From Azorinus chamasolen (lineage: Eukaryota; Mollusca; Bivalvia; Cardiida; Solecurtidae): a stretch of DNA of 64,000 bases. The stretch covers positions 4,035,093 to 4,099,092 of the forward strand of contig OY755242.1 of assembly GCA_963576725.1 (NCBI GenBank). Direction: 5' to 3'. Made by a program: the position numbers and the translations under genes. Of the stretch, positions 40,610 through 50,930 are shown in pieces. The notes under the pieces were generated by a model. It worked only from the letters and a program-made list of their open reading frames with translations. It had not been told where the DNA came from and did not search any database. Numbering within the stretch: the stretch's first letter is position 1; each line of letters opens with the position of its first letter.

Positions 40610-40939
40610 CAGAAGAAACCCCTCGTTAATAGTGATATGAATAAAAACCAGTGTCTTTAAAACCAGGACTCGAGGTTATAAAACATAAATTTGATTGAAT
40701 CCGGGATCATTCTCACGCATCTGATTGGTCAGATTCTGAGCAATCCGGTTCGTGATAATGATCTAAGAAGTTTTATAACCTTGAACCAAGGGCGCTGATT
40801 AACACAAGGCGAAATTAATACAGACACTCCTACAGGGTGGGGGGGGGGGGGGTATGCATAACTTTCGTCCCGCGTTAAGTTATCAGCTTCCTTAACGACC
40901 CAATAGTATACCTCGCTTTGGTGGTTGCATCTTTTATTG
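40610..40939. mobile_element. TA-5 MITE interrupted by a foldback
   Basis: CAGAAGAAACCCCTCGTTAA left, GGTGGTTGCATCTTTTATTG right. The foldback occupies about 40670-40786. A 14-bp G run lies at the former stem centre (about 40838-40851). Confidence 0.6.
40670..40786. repeat. Foldback with GGTTATAAAAC arms and CTGATTGGTCAGATT core
   Basis: Outer arms GAGGTTATAAAAC / GTTTTATAACCTTG; inner GATCATTCTCACG / CGTGATAATGATC. Shares GATTGGTCAGATT with the foldback at 49551. Confidence 0.65.
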
Positions 40940-41399
40940 TATATTATTTTGATTGTCCTTGGAAGTGTATTTTAATACTTCAATCGTTTTTATTTCTAAT
41001 GGAGTAAGAGCCTGTTGTGACTGATGTTACCCAAGTAAATTCAGTTTGAAGTTCCCTCTACTTTGCTCATGTCTATGCCGTACTAATAAATTAGTAATAG
41101 CGCAGATGAAAGGTGATATTTCTTTGGTCATTATTCATTGCCTTGCGTGTCTTACATTTAATTCGATTTGTCTTTACGAATGTTAGGCATTAAACACAGG
41201 AACATACCAGCATTGCGGCGGTAACAGACTACCAAATGCATGTACTGTAGTACTGTATGTAGCCATTTAGTACACAGAGGCAGTGCCCTTTAAGTTTTGT
41301 TTGTTTGTGTTGATTTACGTCTGTTTCTGCTCATTATGTGCTAATTGGACGCCTCAGGGAGGCATATACGTACCAAGATTTACGGTGTTTGAATGACTG

Positions 41400-41880
41400 T
41401 GTGACAGAGTTCCGATTAACCGGTTAATCGCGGTTACTACTCCCGATTAATTCAGCACTATAATGCACTATAATGAACTTCAATATTATAATGAGTAAAA
41501 TATGCTGTCAAAGCATTGCTGTTTGATGACGTTTGCAAGATGATGACGTAAATTTACAGGATGATGAGACTGTTCGCGTGACTATTATTGATGTGTGATG
41601 TCATAAATATGACTATTGAAGCTTTTTCTATTATGACGCACCATGAACATTAAACTTTCGTTTTCCAGATAGATGGTTTAGATTCTGTTAAGCTTATAAT
41701 TTTATTACTTGAATTTCAAAATAAATACAATGTAAGCAAAAAATGGCTCTTTGAAAATTTTGGCTTTCAAATATTTTATACGCACATGCGTATTGTGCGT
41801 TATGGGCGTTACGCCCTTGTGCAGTGCGTTGCAATATAATAGGGGTCATAACCTTTCTTCTTAAAGGTTATAATGCGTTT
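41400..41880. repeat. Unclassified repeat with TTAACCGGTTAA and an inverted match at 56.7 kb
   Basis: GATTAACCGGTTAATCGCGG at 41413; duplicated CACTATAATGCACTATAATG; at 41826-41864 the TTGCAATATAATAGGGGTCA stretch is an inverted match to about 56708-56745. Confidence 0.45.
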
Positions 41881-42457
41881 CATAATAATTCATGAAACTG
41901 GATGTGACCCCGAATTTTTGTAGATAACATTCCCGTAAAATTCTGGTTGAGAAATGCCTTGTTGCAGTAACGTCCGTAGATTGCAATTATATTTCCTAAT
42001 GAGTGGTTGTTGAATTCCTGAATCAAGGAAAAGGATAGGTACCTCACTGGACGTTGAAATCTTTGTATGCTTAAACCACAACATAAACTAGACCGAAGCA
42101 ACTGTACTTTAAGTGAGCAATTTTTCGCGCTTACTATGCTTCAAACACAACTTTCAAATATTGCAGATAAATAATAAGTCATTTTGATTTGTGTTCACTG
42201 TAAACTGGTGGAATAATTCTGAAAACTTTCGTCTGATGTTGGGCTTTTCCAAATTGTCCCATGGTCAAGACTTAAGTTCTTCAGAGTGTAATGTTGATGT
42301 GTGGCTGATGGTTTCATTGAAGTACATGTAAGAGTCAGGCAGGAAACATGTCATTTTCAGGTTTTCGAATATAGCTAATATATAAAAAAGATTGTGACGG
42401 ATAAAGATACACAGTGCATGCTGTATTGAAACATTAATGTAGGTGAACAAATATTCT

Positions 42458-43215
42458 GAAAATGGCTGATCCCTCGAAAGCAAAAGTAGAAATGCAAAAA
42501 GGGAAAATTGCAGACTTGGTTTTATTGAGTCTGTTCATGAGTAGTAATTAAAAGTGCAACACTACTCACGCCCCCTAGCACCGGCTTAAGCAGTATTCAA
42601 TTTTCGAAACTAATAACATGAAAACTAATCCCGAAGGACCAGAAAATATAACAACACTGAGAATGAAGCACGGGCGACTTTTTACGGCCGCTACACAAGC
42701 ATTTAACACCTGCTGTTGTGAAGTACATATATTCTGAAAATGGGTGATCCCTCGAAAGCAAAAGTAGAAATGCAAAAAGGGAAAATTGCAGACTCGGTTT
42801 TATTGAGTCTGTTCATGAGCAGTAATTAAAAGTGCAACACTACTCATGTCCCCTAGCACCGGCTTAAGCAGTATTCAATTTTCGAAACTAATAACATGAA
42901 AACTAATGATCCCGAAGGACCAGAAAATATAACACTGAGAATGAAGTACGGGGCGACTTTTTACGGCCGCCACACAAGCACTTAACACCTGCTGTTGTGA
43001 AGTACATATATTCTGAAAATGGGTGATCCCTCGAAAGCAAAAGTAGAAATGCAAAAAGGGAAAATTGCAGACTCGGTTTTATTAAATCTGTTCATGAGTA
43101 GTAATTAAAAGTGCAACACTACTCACGCCCCCTAGCACCGGCTTAAGCAGTATTCAACTTTCGAAACTAATAACATGAAAACTAATGATCCCGAAGGACC
43201 AGAAAATATAACTGC
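42458..43215 (-). repeat. 278-bp tandem repeat, 2.7 copies
   Basis: GGTGATCCCTCGAAAGCAAA-type starts at 42458, 42736 and 43015. Units include AAAGTGCAACACTACTCA and CCGGCTTAAGCAGTATTCAA; the third unit ends at about 43212. Divergence is low, so the duplication is recent. Confidence 0.92.
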
Positions 43216-44310
43216 ACTGAAGTTTGCAAATCGTATTTCTGAGATTATGCGAACACATTTGATTTCAAAGTGACACGGTAAGTCATTGATCTCGCTTAAT
43301 TTGAACACAGCCCAGTTCTGTCGTGTGTCTACAATCCGTACAGTAACAAATGACATAATCTCTACAATTCGTACATACGATTGCTACGAACCGTACAGCG
43401 AATAACTTTTGAGAAGATCTGTTTCATCACCATAAACGAAACACTGAATCAAATTTGATATGTTTAAGGACGTTTTGCCAACAATAGGGGTTACGATGAA
43501 TGGATATATGAATAATTTACAATGTATATTTGCTCAGTTAAATATTAACAACTTCTCATTTACTTCGATTGCCATGGTGATCACGCACATTTTCAACATG
43601 TATATTAAATAATAATAATATACGCAACAGAGTATGAGCATAATATTATGAAGATAATATACGTATCTGTCACTAATGCTTCTAGTCGATTTATTAAAGA
43701 GAAATATGGGATTATCCCATGCTTAAAGAATTAACACTCCATTTTCCTCGATTCGCTAATCGCAACACAGGAAGTTCGTACACCACCGTCCGACCGGTTT
43801 GAGATTAAATACCATTCACCATTGATAAATATATCGACAAGACTGTAGCTCAGATGGATATGTCGTGTCTCCCGTGCATTTTATTAAGTACAATGTACTG
43901 GCGAATATTGATATAATTATACTGCGTCACCTCACTTTAATTTATTCTTGCATAAAAGTCAACGTCAGGTGAATTGTGTTGGACTATATCAACATGAGTT
44001 AAGCAACGTAGGCAGAAGGGTGACTAGAAGACTATTTCTTTCAAATATTGTTAGTCCTGGCCACTGGTTTTAGAAACAAACTATACTGAAATATCTATTT
44101 TGGTTTCTACGACAACCAAGGTTGAACAAATTAGTTGAGTATTTTTGTCAGACCATGATACTAATATTATTTATGTACGGTTTGGTTACACTCTGCCTTA
44201 TGAATTTTGAGGAAATGCCGTTTAAAGCACGATCGGACTACATCCGGAAACTACAAAAAAAGTGTAACCGGGTAGAGATTGCGGTGAAACAGTTGATAGG
44301 CGTAGACTGT
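43216..44310. other. No gene recognised
   Basis: AT-rich sequence free of hairpin MITEs. Short frames only; one ending at 44319 is hydrophobic at its start but begins without a good ATG and runs into the tRNA-like sequence. Confidence 0.4.
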
Positions 44311-44392
44311 GTGGCATGATAGCGCAGTCGGTAGAGTATTTGCATGGTAAACCAAAGCCAAAAGCACTGAGTTCGAGTCTCAGTCGAGTCAA
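44311..44392 (+). mobile_element. tRNA-Thr-like SINE head or tRNA pseudogene
   Basis: A box TAGCGCAGTCGGTAGAG and B box GAGTTCGAGTCTC are present at tRNA spacing, with anticodon-loop-like ATGGTAA (GGT). The anticodon stem (TTTGC / ACCAA) and acceptor stem do not pair well, so not a working tRNA. Confidence 0.55.
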
Positions 44393-44793
44393 TACCTTTT
44401 CACCATGTTACAGAAGTAAATATGTTAAATCCCGGCTTTAAAACAGATTCATCTACAGCTAACGTGATTTGAAAACAAAATTTCATTCTCGTTATGATGT
44501 CCCCTTTGTTAACGGGATTTGAAATTTATTTTCATTTCTCGTATTTTGTCATTGTACGTGTGTCTACATTACTGGAAGAAAATATCAAATGCGCAAAACT
44601 CGGTTCGGCTATTTTCCAGTGTCTAAACAGTATACCTCGAAAAGATAATGAAAATGCATTTCACAATTGGATAAAAAGACTGAAACTTTGTGTATAACAT
44701 GATGGCGAATATTTTGAAGTACTGAGATATTTATTTTGCAATTGTTTGTCAAGCGTCTCGGGAACTTTACTCAGTTGCATTCATATTTGAACA

Positions 44794-44799
44794 CCCCTC

Positions 44800-44881
<82 letters not shown>
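44794..44881. repeat. (AT)n microsatellite, about 80 bp
   Basis: Uninterrupted TA alternation. Preceded by GCATTCATATTTGAACACCC, a string found again at 59849. Confidence 0.97.
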
Positions 44882-45012
44882 CTGAGTGCCACTTTATCTT
44901 TGTGAATCAGTAATCAGGCCAGAAGTATTTACATTACAGTCTAATGAAGTATTTGATTTCATCACCTTTTACAGCATTTTCAACAGTGGTGTTGGCCAAC
45001 AGTATGCCTGAG

Positions 45013-45064
45013 AAGGGAGGTCACTATCACTGCCGCCACAGTGCATTTTTATTACCTCCCTTGA
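45013..45064. repeat. Short inverted pair AAGGGAGGT / ACCTCCCTT
   Basis: GAGAAGGGAGGTCACTATCA and TATTACCTCCCTTGAAAA frame a 30-bp loop. TTATCTCCC strings of similar type occur at 37975 and 55546. Confidence 0.5.
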
Positions 45065-45759
45065 AAATTGCTTTAGTAGGTCTTGAAGTTTTTCATTTTA
45101 CACCACAGTTATCAAATATTATTTCAGTATTTAGTAAAGGGGAAGTCCCTACATCTGATGCGTTTCACAAAAACCCTAAAATATACAAAACGCATGTGTT
45201 TATATGCTAAAAGTAGTTTATTGCAACAAAACCCATCCAATTACCGTTTATAATGACAAAACATCCATGTAAACAATGGAGGGATCGGGTGATCATCGGC
45301 GAAAGGCGGAAAATTTGAACAGAAAAGGCCGATAATATTGCAATGTAGAACAAAATTATAAGTATTGATGAAATTGGTTTATTTGTATCACAGGGGCATT
45401 TTCGATATAAGTTAAAATTGGCAACCATCATAATAAATACCAAGTTTTATGATATTATTGAAAATATGCGTTGATTGTAGGGACTTCCTCTTTAACCTGT
45501 CCTTATCATGGAAAGATTTTATTGGGCTTATGTTAGCCCGACATTGTTACCCCGCAGATTTCTACTGATAGTTAGCCGGTGGCATTGGGTGAATTTTAAA
45601 AACAAACGTAGATACATTTATATTCAAAACAAAACAGCACACCCTGAAAATAAGTTAATATTTATTCAAAGCATAATGGAACTCGCCATACGTATACCAT
45701 CCAATCGACATACTAAACCTTTGCTGATATTCTTGCATCTAGCCGATATCGACCCAATG

Positions 45760-45890
45760 TGGTAATGTTTCCTGGATTGTAGCTCAATGCAGGACAAACA
45801 TATACTTCAGAACGATTCCATGGGAAATTTCTGCATAAATTTTGCCTTACATTAAGCATCCATCTGTTGCTTAGACTAGACTCTTATGTG
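45760..45890 (+). mobile_element. TA-5/TA-6 MITE remnant
   Basis: TTGTAGCTCAATGCAGGACA, TTACATTAAGCATCCATCTG; ends not recoverable. Confidence 0.45.
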
Positions 45891-46149
45891 TGATCCACAA
45901 TGTCAGATTGCATCAGCCTGGTGCTGTCAGAAGTGCATGTTGTTTGCAAATCTTATCACAGAGTGGCCCCATAGCGAGTTAAAGATAAACTGAAGTACAC
46001 CGTTGTGTCTCAATGATTGTAATAAATCACAGTCATCGTCCTCCTGTAGCTTTTAACCCTTTAAATGCGGGAAAATAGGTGTATTGTCATCTGAAAACAG
46101 TACAAAGATGTAAGAAACGAATGTTACTTGAAAACAGAGTGGAATAAGA

Positions 46150-46746
46150 TTTAAACTAGGTTTCCACTGCCGATCAGATCAGGCCCGATCAAATGACCGC
46201 GGACTGGTCTGGCTCGCTCGGCAGGCGTGATCGGGGAGGTCTACATTGGTCGGCATCGCTTGGACTCCCTACCCGAATGCTGTGGACATGTAAAAAAAAA
46301 TGGGTAGATATCGAGTAGCCATGTGCCCGAGAAGCGGTCGGGTATTGGTCGAGTAGAGGGTCAAGTTGATCGAGAGATAATCGTATAGAAATCTAGTGCG
46401 GTCGGGATGAAATCCTTTACCCGATCTCTATCCGATCAGCTCGACCTCTACTCGAGTAATACCCGATCGACCCAAGTACGACCGTGACGATCTGGTCGGG
46501 TAGAGATCGAGCAGAGGTCCAGTTGGTCGGGTAGAGATCGTGTATGGATTGTATCTGGGTCGAGATGATCGAGCAGAGATTGGAGTGGTTGGTGAGTTGA
46601 CGTCGTGGAGGAGTCGTGAATGATGGCGAGGGGGTCGTGTATGATCGAGTAGAGGTCGAGAGCACGTGTACATGCCTTCGGTCGAGCTTGGTCGGGGAAG
46701 TTGGGTTATCGAGTTGATCTGATCGGCAGTGTGAACCTAGCTTAAA
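46150..46746. mobile_element. 597-bp DNA element with 32-bp terminal inverted repeats
   Basis: Left TTTAAACTAGGTTTCCACTG continues CCGATCAGATCA; the right end is its inverted copy with a few changes (CAGTGTGAACCTAGCTTAAA). The interior is dense in GTCGGGTAGAGATCGAG-like strings. No transposase frame. Confidence 0.75.
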
Positions 46747-47029
46747 GGGCATCTGACCAGGGACTGCACTGATTGTCACTAAATATTCTTTCGTAAAGTA
46801 AGTACATGTATACCATATCATACTACATAGTGGATGGACTCATCATTAAACAAGGATAGATGATTTCACTTTGAAAATTCGGCATTCAACGAGTTTAACT
46901 CTATGCATCATTGTGCTTAGATTATGGTACATGTAATCTATACAAGTTTGACTTTAGATGTGACGTGATGCTGTCAGGATGTTCAGTGTTGACACTGACT
47001 ATTGTTGTTATTGAAAAGAAGTTTGCACA

Positions 47030-47231
47030 TTAAAATCTCGATAACTCGAACTCTAAGAAAAGTACCATTATCGGTCTTTAAGACAGGTGGAAGCTAAATG
47101 CAGGATGAATGTCATGTAGAAAGCTCCTCTAGGAGCGCTCTGCATGACCTTAACACTGCATTAAGCAGCCATCTTCTTATAAATTTCTCAGTTCCTCTTT
47201 ACTAAAATATCGATATAACGAGGTTTAACTG
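47030..47231. mobile_element. TA-4/TA-3 hairpin MITE
   Basis: AAATCTCGATAACTCGAACT left, ATATCGATATAACGAGGTTT right, stem GACAGGTGGAAGCTAAATGC with centre GCTCCTCTAGGAGC. Confidence 0.75.
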
Positions 47232-47334
47232 TACATCGAGAAGGTGTGGCAAATGACAATCTGTGCACACAGTATATTTTTACTAAGCTTGAAATAGATA
47301 ACCATTCTCAGGCTAAGCATGATCTGGTTGGTAT

Positions 47335-47403
47335 TTGCAAACAGTTTGGATCCTGATGAGACGCCGAGTAACTCGGCGTCTCATCAGGATCCAAGCTGTT
47401 TGC
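47335..47403. mobile_element. T4 hairpin, perfect stem
   Basis: GCAAACAGTTTGGATCCTGA to TCAGGATCCAAGCTGTTTGC with CCGAGTAACTCGG at the centre; almost fully self-complementary. A second, degraded T4-like hairpin follows at 47526-47575. Confidence 0.8.
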
Positions 47404-47844
47404 CAATCTGTTAATTGTTACCGAATAAGATGTAAGTGAAAACAATGTAAAAGATCGGGATTTGTATTGTCGGCATGAGCAGGGCTATCTCTTATCATGC
47501 TAAGAGCGGCGTGAATGGCGTTTACAAACAGCTTGAGTTCAGATGAGAGCTTTCATCAGCATTCAAGTTGTTTGCCACTAGGTAAAATACTCTCCGAACA
47601 AGTGGGATATGATGGTCGTATATCGCTCGACTGAGTCAATATGCCATATGAGGAGGTGTGTGTATAAGAACCATGTCACTAAATGTCAGTGTGGTGTGTT
47701 CAATCTTGAACTCATTTTCTGCCACACTTTGAATCCGGTTTGACACCGGAATTCCATGAATCTGACTCATCGTTTCAATTAGGAAATAAACACCCACGAT
47801 CGCAATACACCATTACAATAAAATCGATAATATCTTAGCTATCT

Positions 47845-48045
47845 ATTCCATAGCTACGCCTTTTTACGTCTTTGCAAAACGAGTAGACGCAGATCCTGCA
47901 GGAGCTGTCTTGTCATGGTTTGCTCTGTTTGCTTATGACAAAAAATATAAAGAAACCATTGTACTGGTTCTGGTACAACCCAAAGGTAACTTGTTTAGAT
48001 ACCATAATAAAACTAAACATAATGAATATTCATAAAGGGCTAGAT
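47845..48045 (+). mobile_element. T5 MITE
   Basis: TCCATAGCTACGCCTTTTTA, degraded hairpin GTAGACGCAGATCCTGC ... GTTTGCTCTGTTTGC, ATAATGAATATTCATAAAGG. Confidence 0.55.
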
Positions 48046-48079
48046 TATTGCACAATTATTTATGAAGTTAATGTTTAAT

Positions 48080-48222
48080 CCTTTCCCTCATATAAACGTG
48101 TTTTCACGCATTTGCAAACAGAGTAGACCCAGATCAGACGGCTCCTAGAGGAGCCGTCTGATCAGGGTCTACTCTGTTTGCTAATAGAATTTGACAGATA
48201 TGTTTCTTTGCTTTCTAACATG
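48080..48222 (+). mobile_element. T1 MITE, right part replaced
   Basis: CCTTTCCCTCATATAAACGT, hairpin GCAAACAGAGTAGACCCAGA ... CTGATCAGGGTCTACTCTGT (A/A mismatch); at about 48223 it passes into a foldback arm. Confidence 0.75.
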
Positions 48223-48225
48223 GCC

Positions 48226-48300
48226 AAAGGCTCAAATCTGACCAATCAAAAACTTGAGAACGAACTCGCGCTCATTTAGTTTAAGTTATTTGGCCTCTGG
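48226..48300 (+). repeat. Half of the 49551 foldback
   Basis: CTCAAATCTGACCAATCAAA and AACTTGAGAACGAACTCGCG match the right arm of the foldback at 49551-49725. Confidence 0.6.
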
Positions 48301-48360
48301 ACATTTGAATATGGTAATCAAATACACCTTCATTCTGCTTGGCCCTATTTGAGTCTTAAG

Positions 48361-48427
48361 TGTAAACAACTTGGATCTAGATGCGGCGCCGAGTACCTCG
48401 GCACCTCATCTGGATCCAAGTTGTTTG
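48361..48427. mobile_element. T4 hairpin
   Basis: GTAAACAACTTGGATCTAGA ... CTCATCTGGATCCAAGTTGT with centre GCCGAGTACCTCGGC. Confidence 0.75.
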
Positions 48428-48699
48428 GTATTAAGTCAATAGTATCTCAAAAGTCTATGTCGTGCAATAAATTATGAAAATCTCATCTAATCGGAACAAG
48501 TCAGATCTTCACTACATCAAATGTTGAGCAGACTACTAGTATATGTATTATACATTGGGGAAGAATTAACACATTATTGACAATCACGAGACTCCACAAA
48601 TAGTTGCTTACAAAACGGTGTGTTCTTAAGCTGGTAATATAACTGGTCCTTTGATAATATTAAAATCTCCAGTTTCAAATGTTTGTACATTTAAAAAAA

Positions 48700-48935
48700 T
48701 GCCACCAGCTTCAGCACGATCTATACTTTGATTAAACCCATTCTCTCCTTCTGTTTGCAGCACCTCTGTAGAGTTCATTCGTTTGACACAATTGTGATAA
48801 ATACAGTATTTGCACCATAAGAGCAAACGCTCTATTTCTGACAATGGTTTAAAAACTACAAAATTCTAAAATTCTTCTTTTCTGTAGTTAACGTTCCCTT
48901 TTAGTTCAGATTAGATTAGGTCAAAGGGGTTGGAG
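48700..48935 (+). mobile_element. T3 MITE, degraded
   Basis: CCCATTCTCTCCTTC near the left, stem AATTGTGATAAATACAGTAT / GCTCTATTTCTGACAATGG, tail CTTTTCTGTAGTTAACGTTC. Confidence 0.55.
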
Positions 48936-49053
48936 CTAAGTGGCCACAATTTTAATTCTTTGCGCCAAAAAGTTTTCCCTCTGCAAACACAATCATCTGT
49001 TTTAAGTTTCAAAGTGGTGTTTCGTCCAAATATTTCTCAAAACATAACTGGAG

Positions 49054-49115
49054 AATCAAACAGTTTGGATCCTGAAGAGACAACGAGTTACCGTGTTACA
49101 TGGGTCCAAACTGTA
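49054..49115. mobile_element. T4 hairpin, degraded
   Basis: ATCAAACAGTTTGGATCCTG ... TACATGGGTCCAAACTGTAT. Confidence 0.55.
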
Positions 49116-49307
49116 TGCTTTATCGCACAATGCACCTAGCCCTACTATGAGTCGCTTTCCGGGAACCATGGTGGTGAAACAGTAAAGTGAAAAAGGTAAA
49201 GTACCTAGTTATAGTCTACTTTCAGTCCGAAGGACCGCTCAGCCGACTGTATATTTACTTCCCTGGCCATTAAGTCATTCGCCTACAATATTGTGCACTG
49301 CTAACAT

Positions 49308-49512
49308 AAAAAAAAATATTATGGCGAAATCATGTAGCCGCAAAAACGGCTAGTGATATTCTCACAGGTACCCACTTTAACCCCTGGGTGGAGAGGAGGT
49401 GCGGGTGGGAGACACTGAAAAGCGTCTCTGAAATTTCCGGGAGGGACCGGGATTTGAACCCGGACCTCCGGATTTGTAGTCAAGCGCGTTACCACTAGAC
49501 CACCGCACAGAA
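49308..49512 (-). mobile_element. tRNA-derived SINE
   Basis: On the minus strand the head (49512 to about 49437) has A box TGGTCTAGTGGTAACGCG and B box GGTTCAAATCC with a fully paired T arm (CCGGG/CCCGG). The acceptor stem is missing. The body continues for about 130 bp (GTCTCCCACCCGCACC, GGGTTAAAGTGGGTACCTG) to ATTTCGCCATAATATTTTTT. Confidence 0.75.
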
Positions 49513-49550
49513 AATAGGATCACTTAACAATTTACTTATTGAATAATCAT

Positions 49551-49725
49551 GGTTCATGCTTATAAAGCTTTTAGTTGAGTCTTAGATTCGTTCTCAAGCT
49601 TTTGATTGGTCAGATTTCAGTTCTCAAGCTTTTGATTGGTCAGATTTGAGCCAGAGGCTAAAATCTGACCAATCAAAAACTTGAGAATGAACTCAGACTC
49701 ACTAAACGTTTTATAAGCATGGACC
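49551..49725. repeat. 175-bp foldback inserted in a T5 element
   Basis: Outer arms GGTTCATGCTTATAAA / TTTTATAAGCATGGACC; inner TCTCAAGCTTTTGATTGGTC pairs with GACCAATCAAAAACTTGAGA. One arm segment (GTTCTCAAGCTTTTGATTGG) is tandemly doubled. T5 sequence lies on both sides. Confidence 0.8.
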
Positions 49726-49824
49726 CTGATCTGATATAATGACATCGTGAATACTATAGTTAGCTGGTATTTGTTATAATGACATGACTACTGTAATGCC
49801 AATTTTGCCATTGCAGAAACTATA

Positions 49825-50123
49825 TTGGAACTTCGATATCTCGAACATCGGATAACTCACTAACAGGCTGGTTATTCCGACATTTATAATACAGAATTGT
49901 TCTAAAATATATCACTGCGCATATCTAGAAACATATATGACAGCTTAATGCGGGCCTAAAGTAGTGCTGAAAGCTGCTACAGGCGTTTTCAGCATTACTT
50001 TAGACCTACATTAAGCTGTGAACTTGAGACATTATCCAGATTAGAAAAGGGATAACTCGAACTTCTGTTATCTCGAAGTAATTTGCATAGTCCATTGAAG
50101 TTCGAGATATCGAAGTTCAACTG
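49825..50123. mobile_element. TA-4 hairpin MITE, about 299 bp
   Basis: TTGGAACTTCGATATCTCGA left, GTTCGAGATATCGAAGTTCA right with ACTG then TA. Stem TGACAGCTTAATGCGGGCCT / AGACCTACATTAAGCTGTGA. It interrupts the same T5 element as the foldback at 49551. Confidence 0.8.
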
Positions 50124-50174
50124 TATAAATCAGACTTATATTAGGTCAAATGCAAACATAGTAGAAACGTTCTT

Positions 50175-50440
50175 CAACCCCTGACAGAAACACGTTTTAC
50201 CTCATTTGCGAACACAGTAGACCAAGATCAGACGACGATTCGTCCGATCAGAGTATGTTTTGTTTGCATATCGAGGGCTTGGTGCAAAACTATTCTAACT
50301 CCTTCACTAAAGTGAAGGAGTTAGAATAGTTTTCCACCAAGCCCTCGATATGGAATTATAGTGATATGATTCTACAGTCTCCGCCATTGCGAAAACTCCA
50401 TGTGTTCACGTGCATTTATAAAACAAAGCTAAGTGTTATT
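50175..50440 (+). mobile_element. T5/T1 MITE split by an 86-bp palindrome
   Basis: CCCCTGACAGAAACACGTTT, hairpin GCGAACACAGTAGACCAAGA / ATCAGAGTATGTTTTGTTTG; resumes after the palindrome with TGGAATTATAGTGATATGAT. Confidence 0.6.
50267..50352. mobile_element. 86-bp near-perfect palindrome inserted at TA
   Basis: CATATCGAGGGCTTGGTGCA pairs base by base with CCACCAAGCCCTCGATATG; the centre is CCTTCACTAAAGTGAAGG. Only one or two mismatches. Interrupts the T-type MITE. Confidence 0.88.
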
Positions 50441-50568
50441 TAAATTGCTATTGTTATTATTTCTGTTATAGTTATTAACTAATGCTGCCTGGTAAGCATA
50501 AAGGAGACTTATTGTCGGGTGTAATTGCAGCAAACGCAGTGCACGTGTCCATTTATACTGAATGTCCA

Positions 50569-50765
50569 CAGTAAAAACGCGATTATTCAAACACCCAAAT
50601 ACGTGTCATGATTAACACAGGTGGTGGCTTAATGCAGGGTGAAAGTCAAACACAAAGTTCCTCTAGGGGCTTTCTTCATGACTTTTACACTGCATTAAGC
50701 AGCCGCCTGCCTTAAGGGGCACACATTTGTCATTACTAAACTTTCGAAGTATCGAGTTTTTACTG
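50569..50765. mobile_element. TA-3 hairpin MITE
   Basis: CAGTAAAAACGCGATTATTC left, AAGTATCGAGTTTTTACTG right, stem around GTTCCTCTAGGGGC. Confidence 0.8.
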
Positions 50766-50822
50766 TATTGGAGAAAAGGTGCAACAAAACAATTCGACGT
50801 TCAAGTAGAAATCGAGGGCATA

Positions 50823-50930
50823 CAGTCGAAGCTGTACTAAGCGGCCATTCGTTTCTTGAAAATGGGTGTCTAAAGAAGCAGGTGGTTGATTAATGCAGTG
50901 CAAAAGTAATACAGGAAGATCTTAAAGGGT
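50823..50930 (+). mobile_element. TA-6 left-half fragment
   Basis: CAGTCGAAGCTGTACTAAGC and AAGAAGCAGGTGGTTGATTA. Confidence 0.6.

Noticed and set aside
44122..44319. 65-codon frame with a hydrophobic start
   Set aside because: The first codon is not ATG, no family is recognised, and it ends in the tRNA-like SINE head.
49437..49512. Functional tRNA gene
   Set aside because: A and B boxes are good, but the acceptor stem does not pair and the sequence continues into a SINE body.
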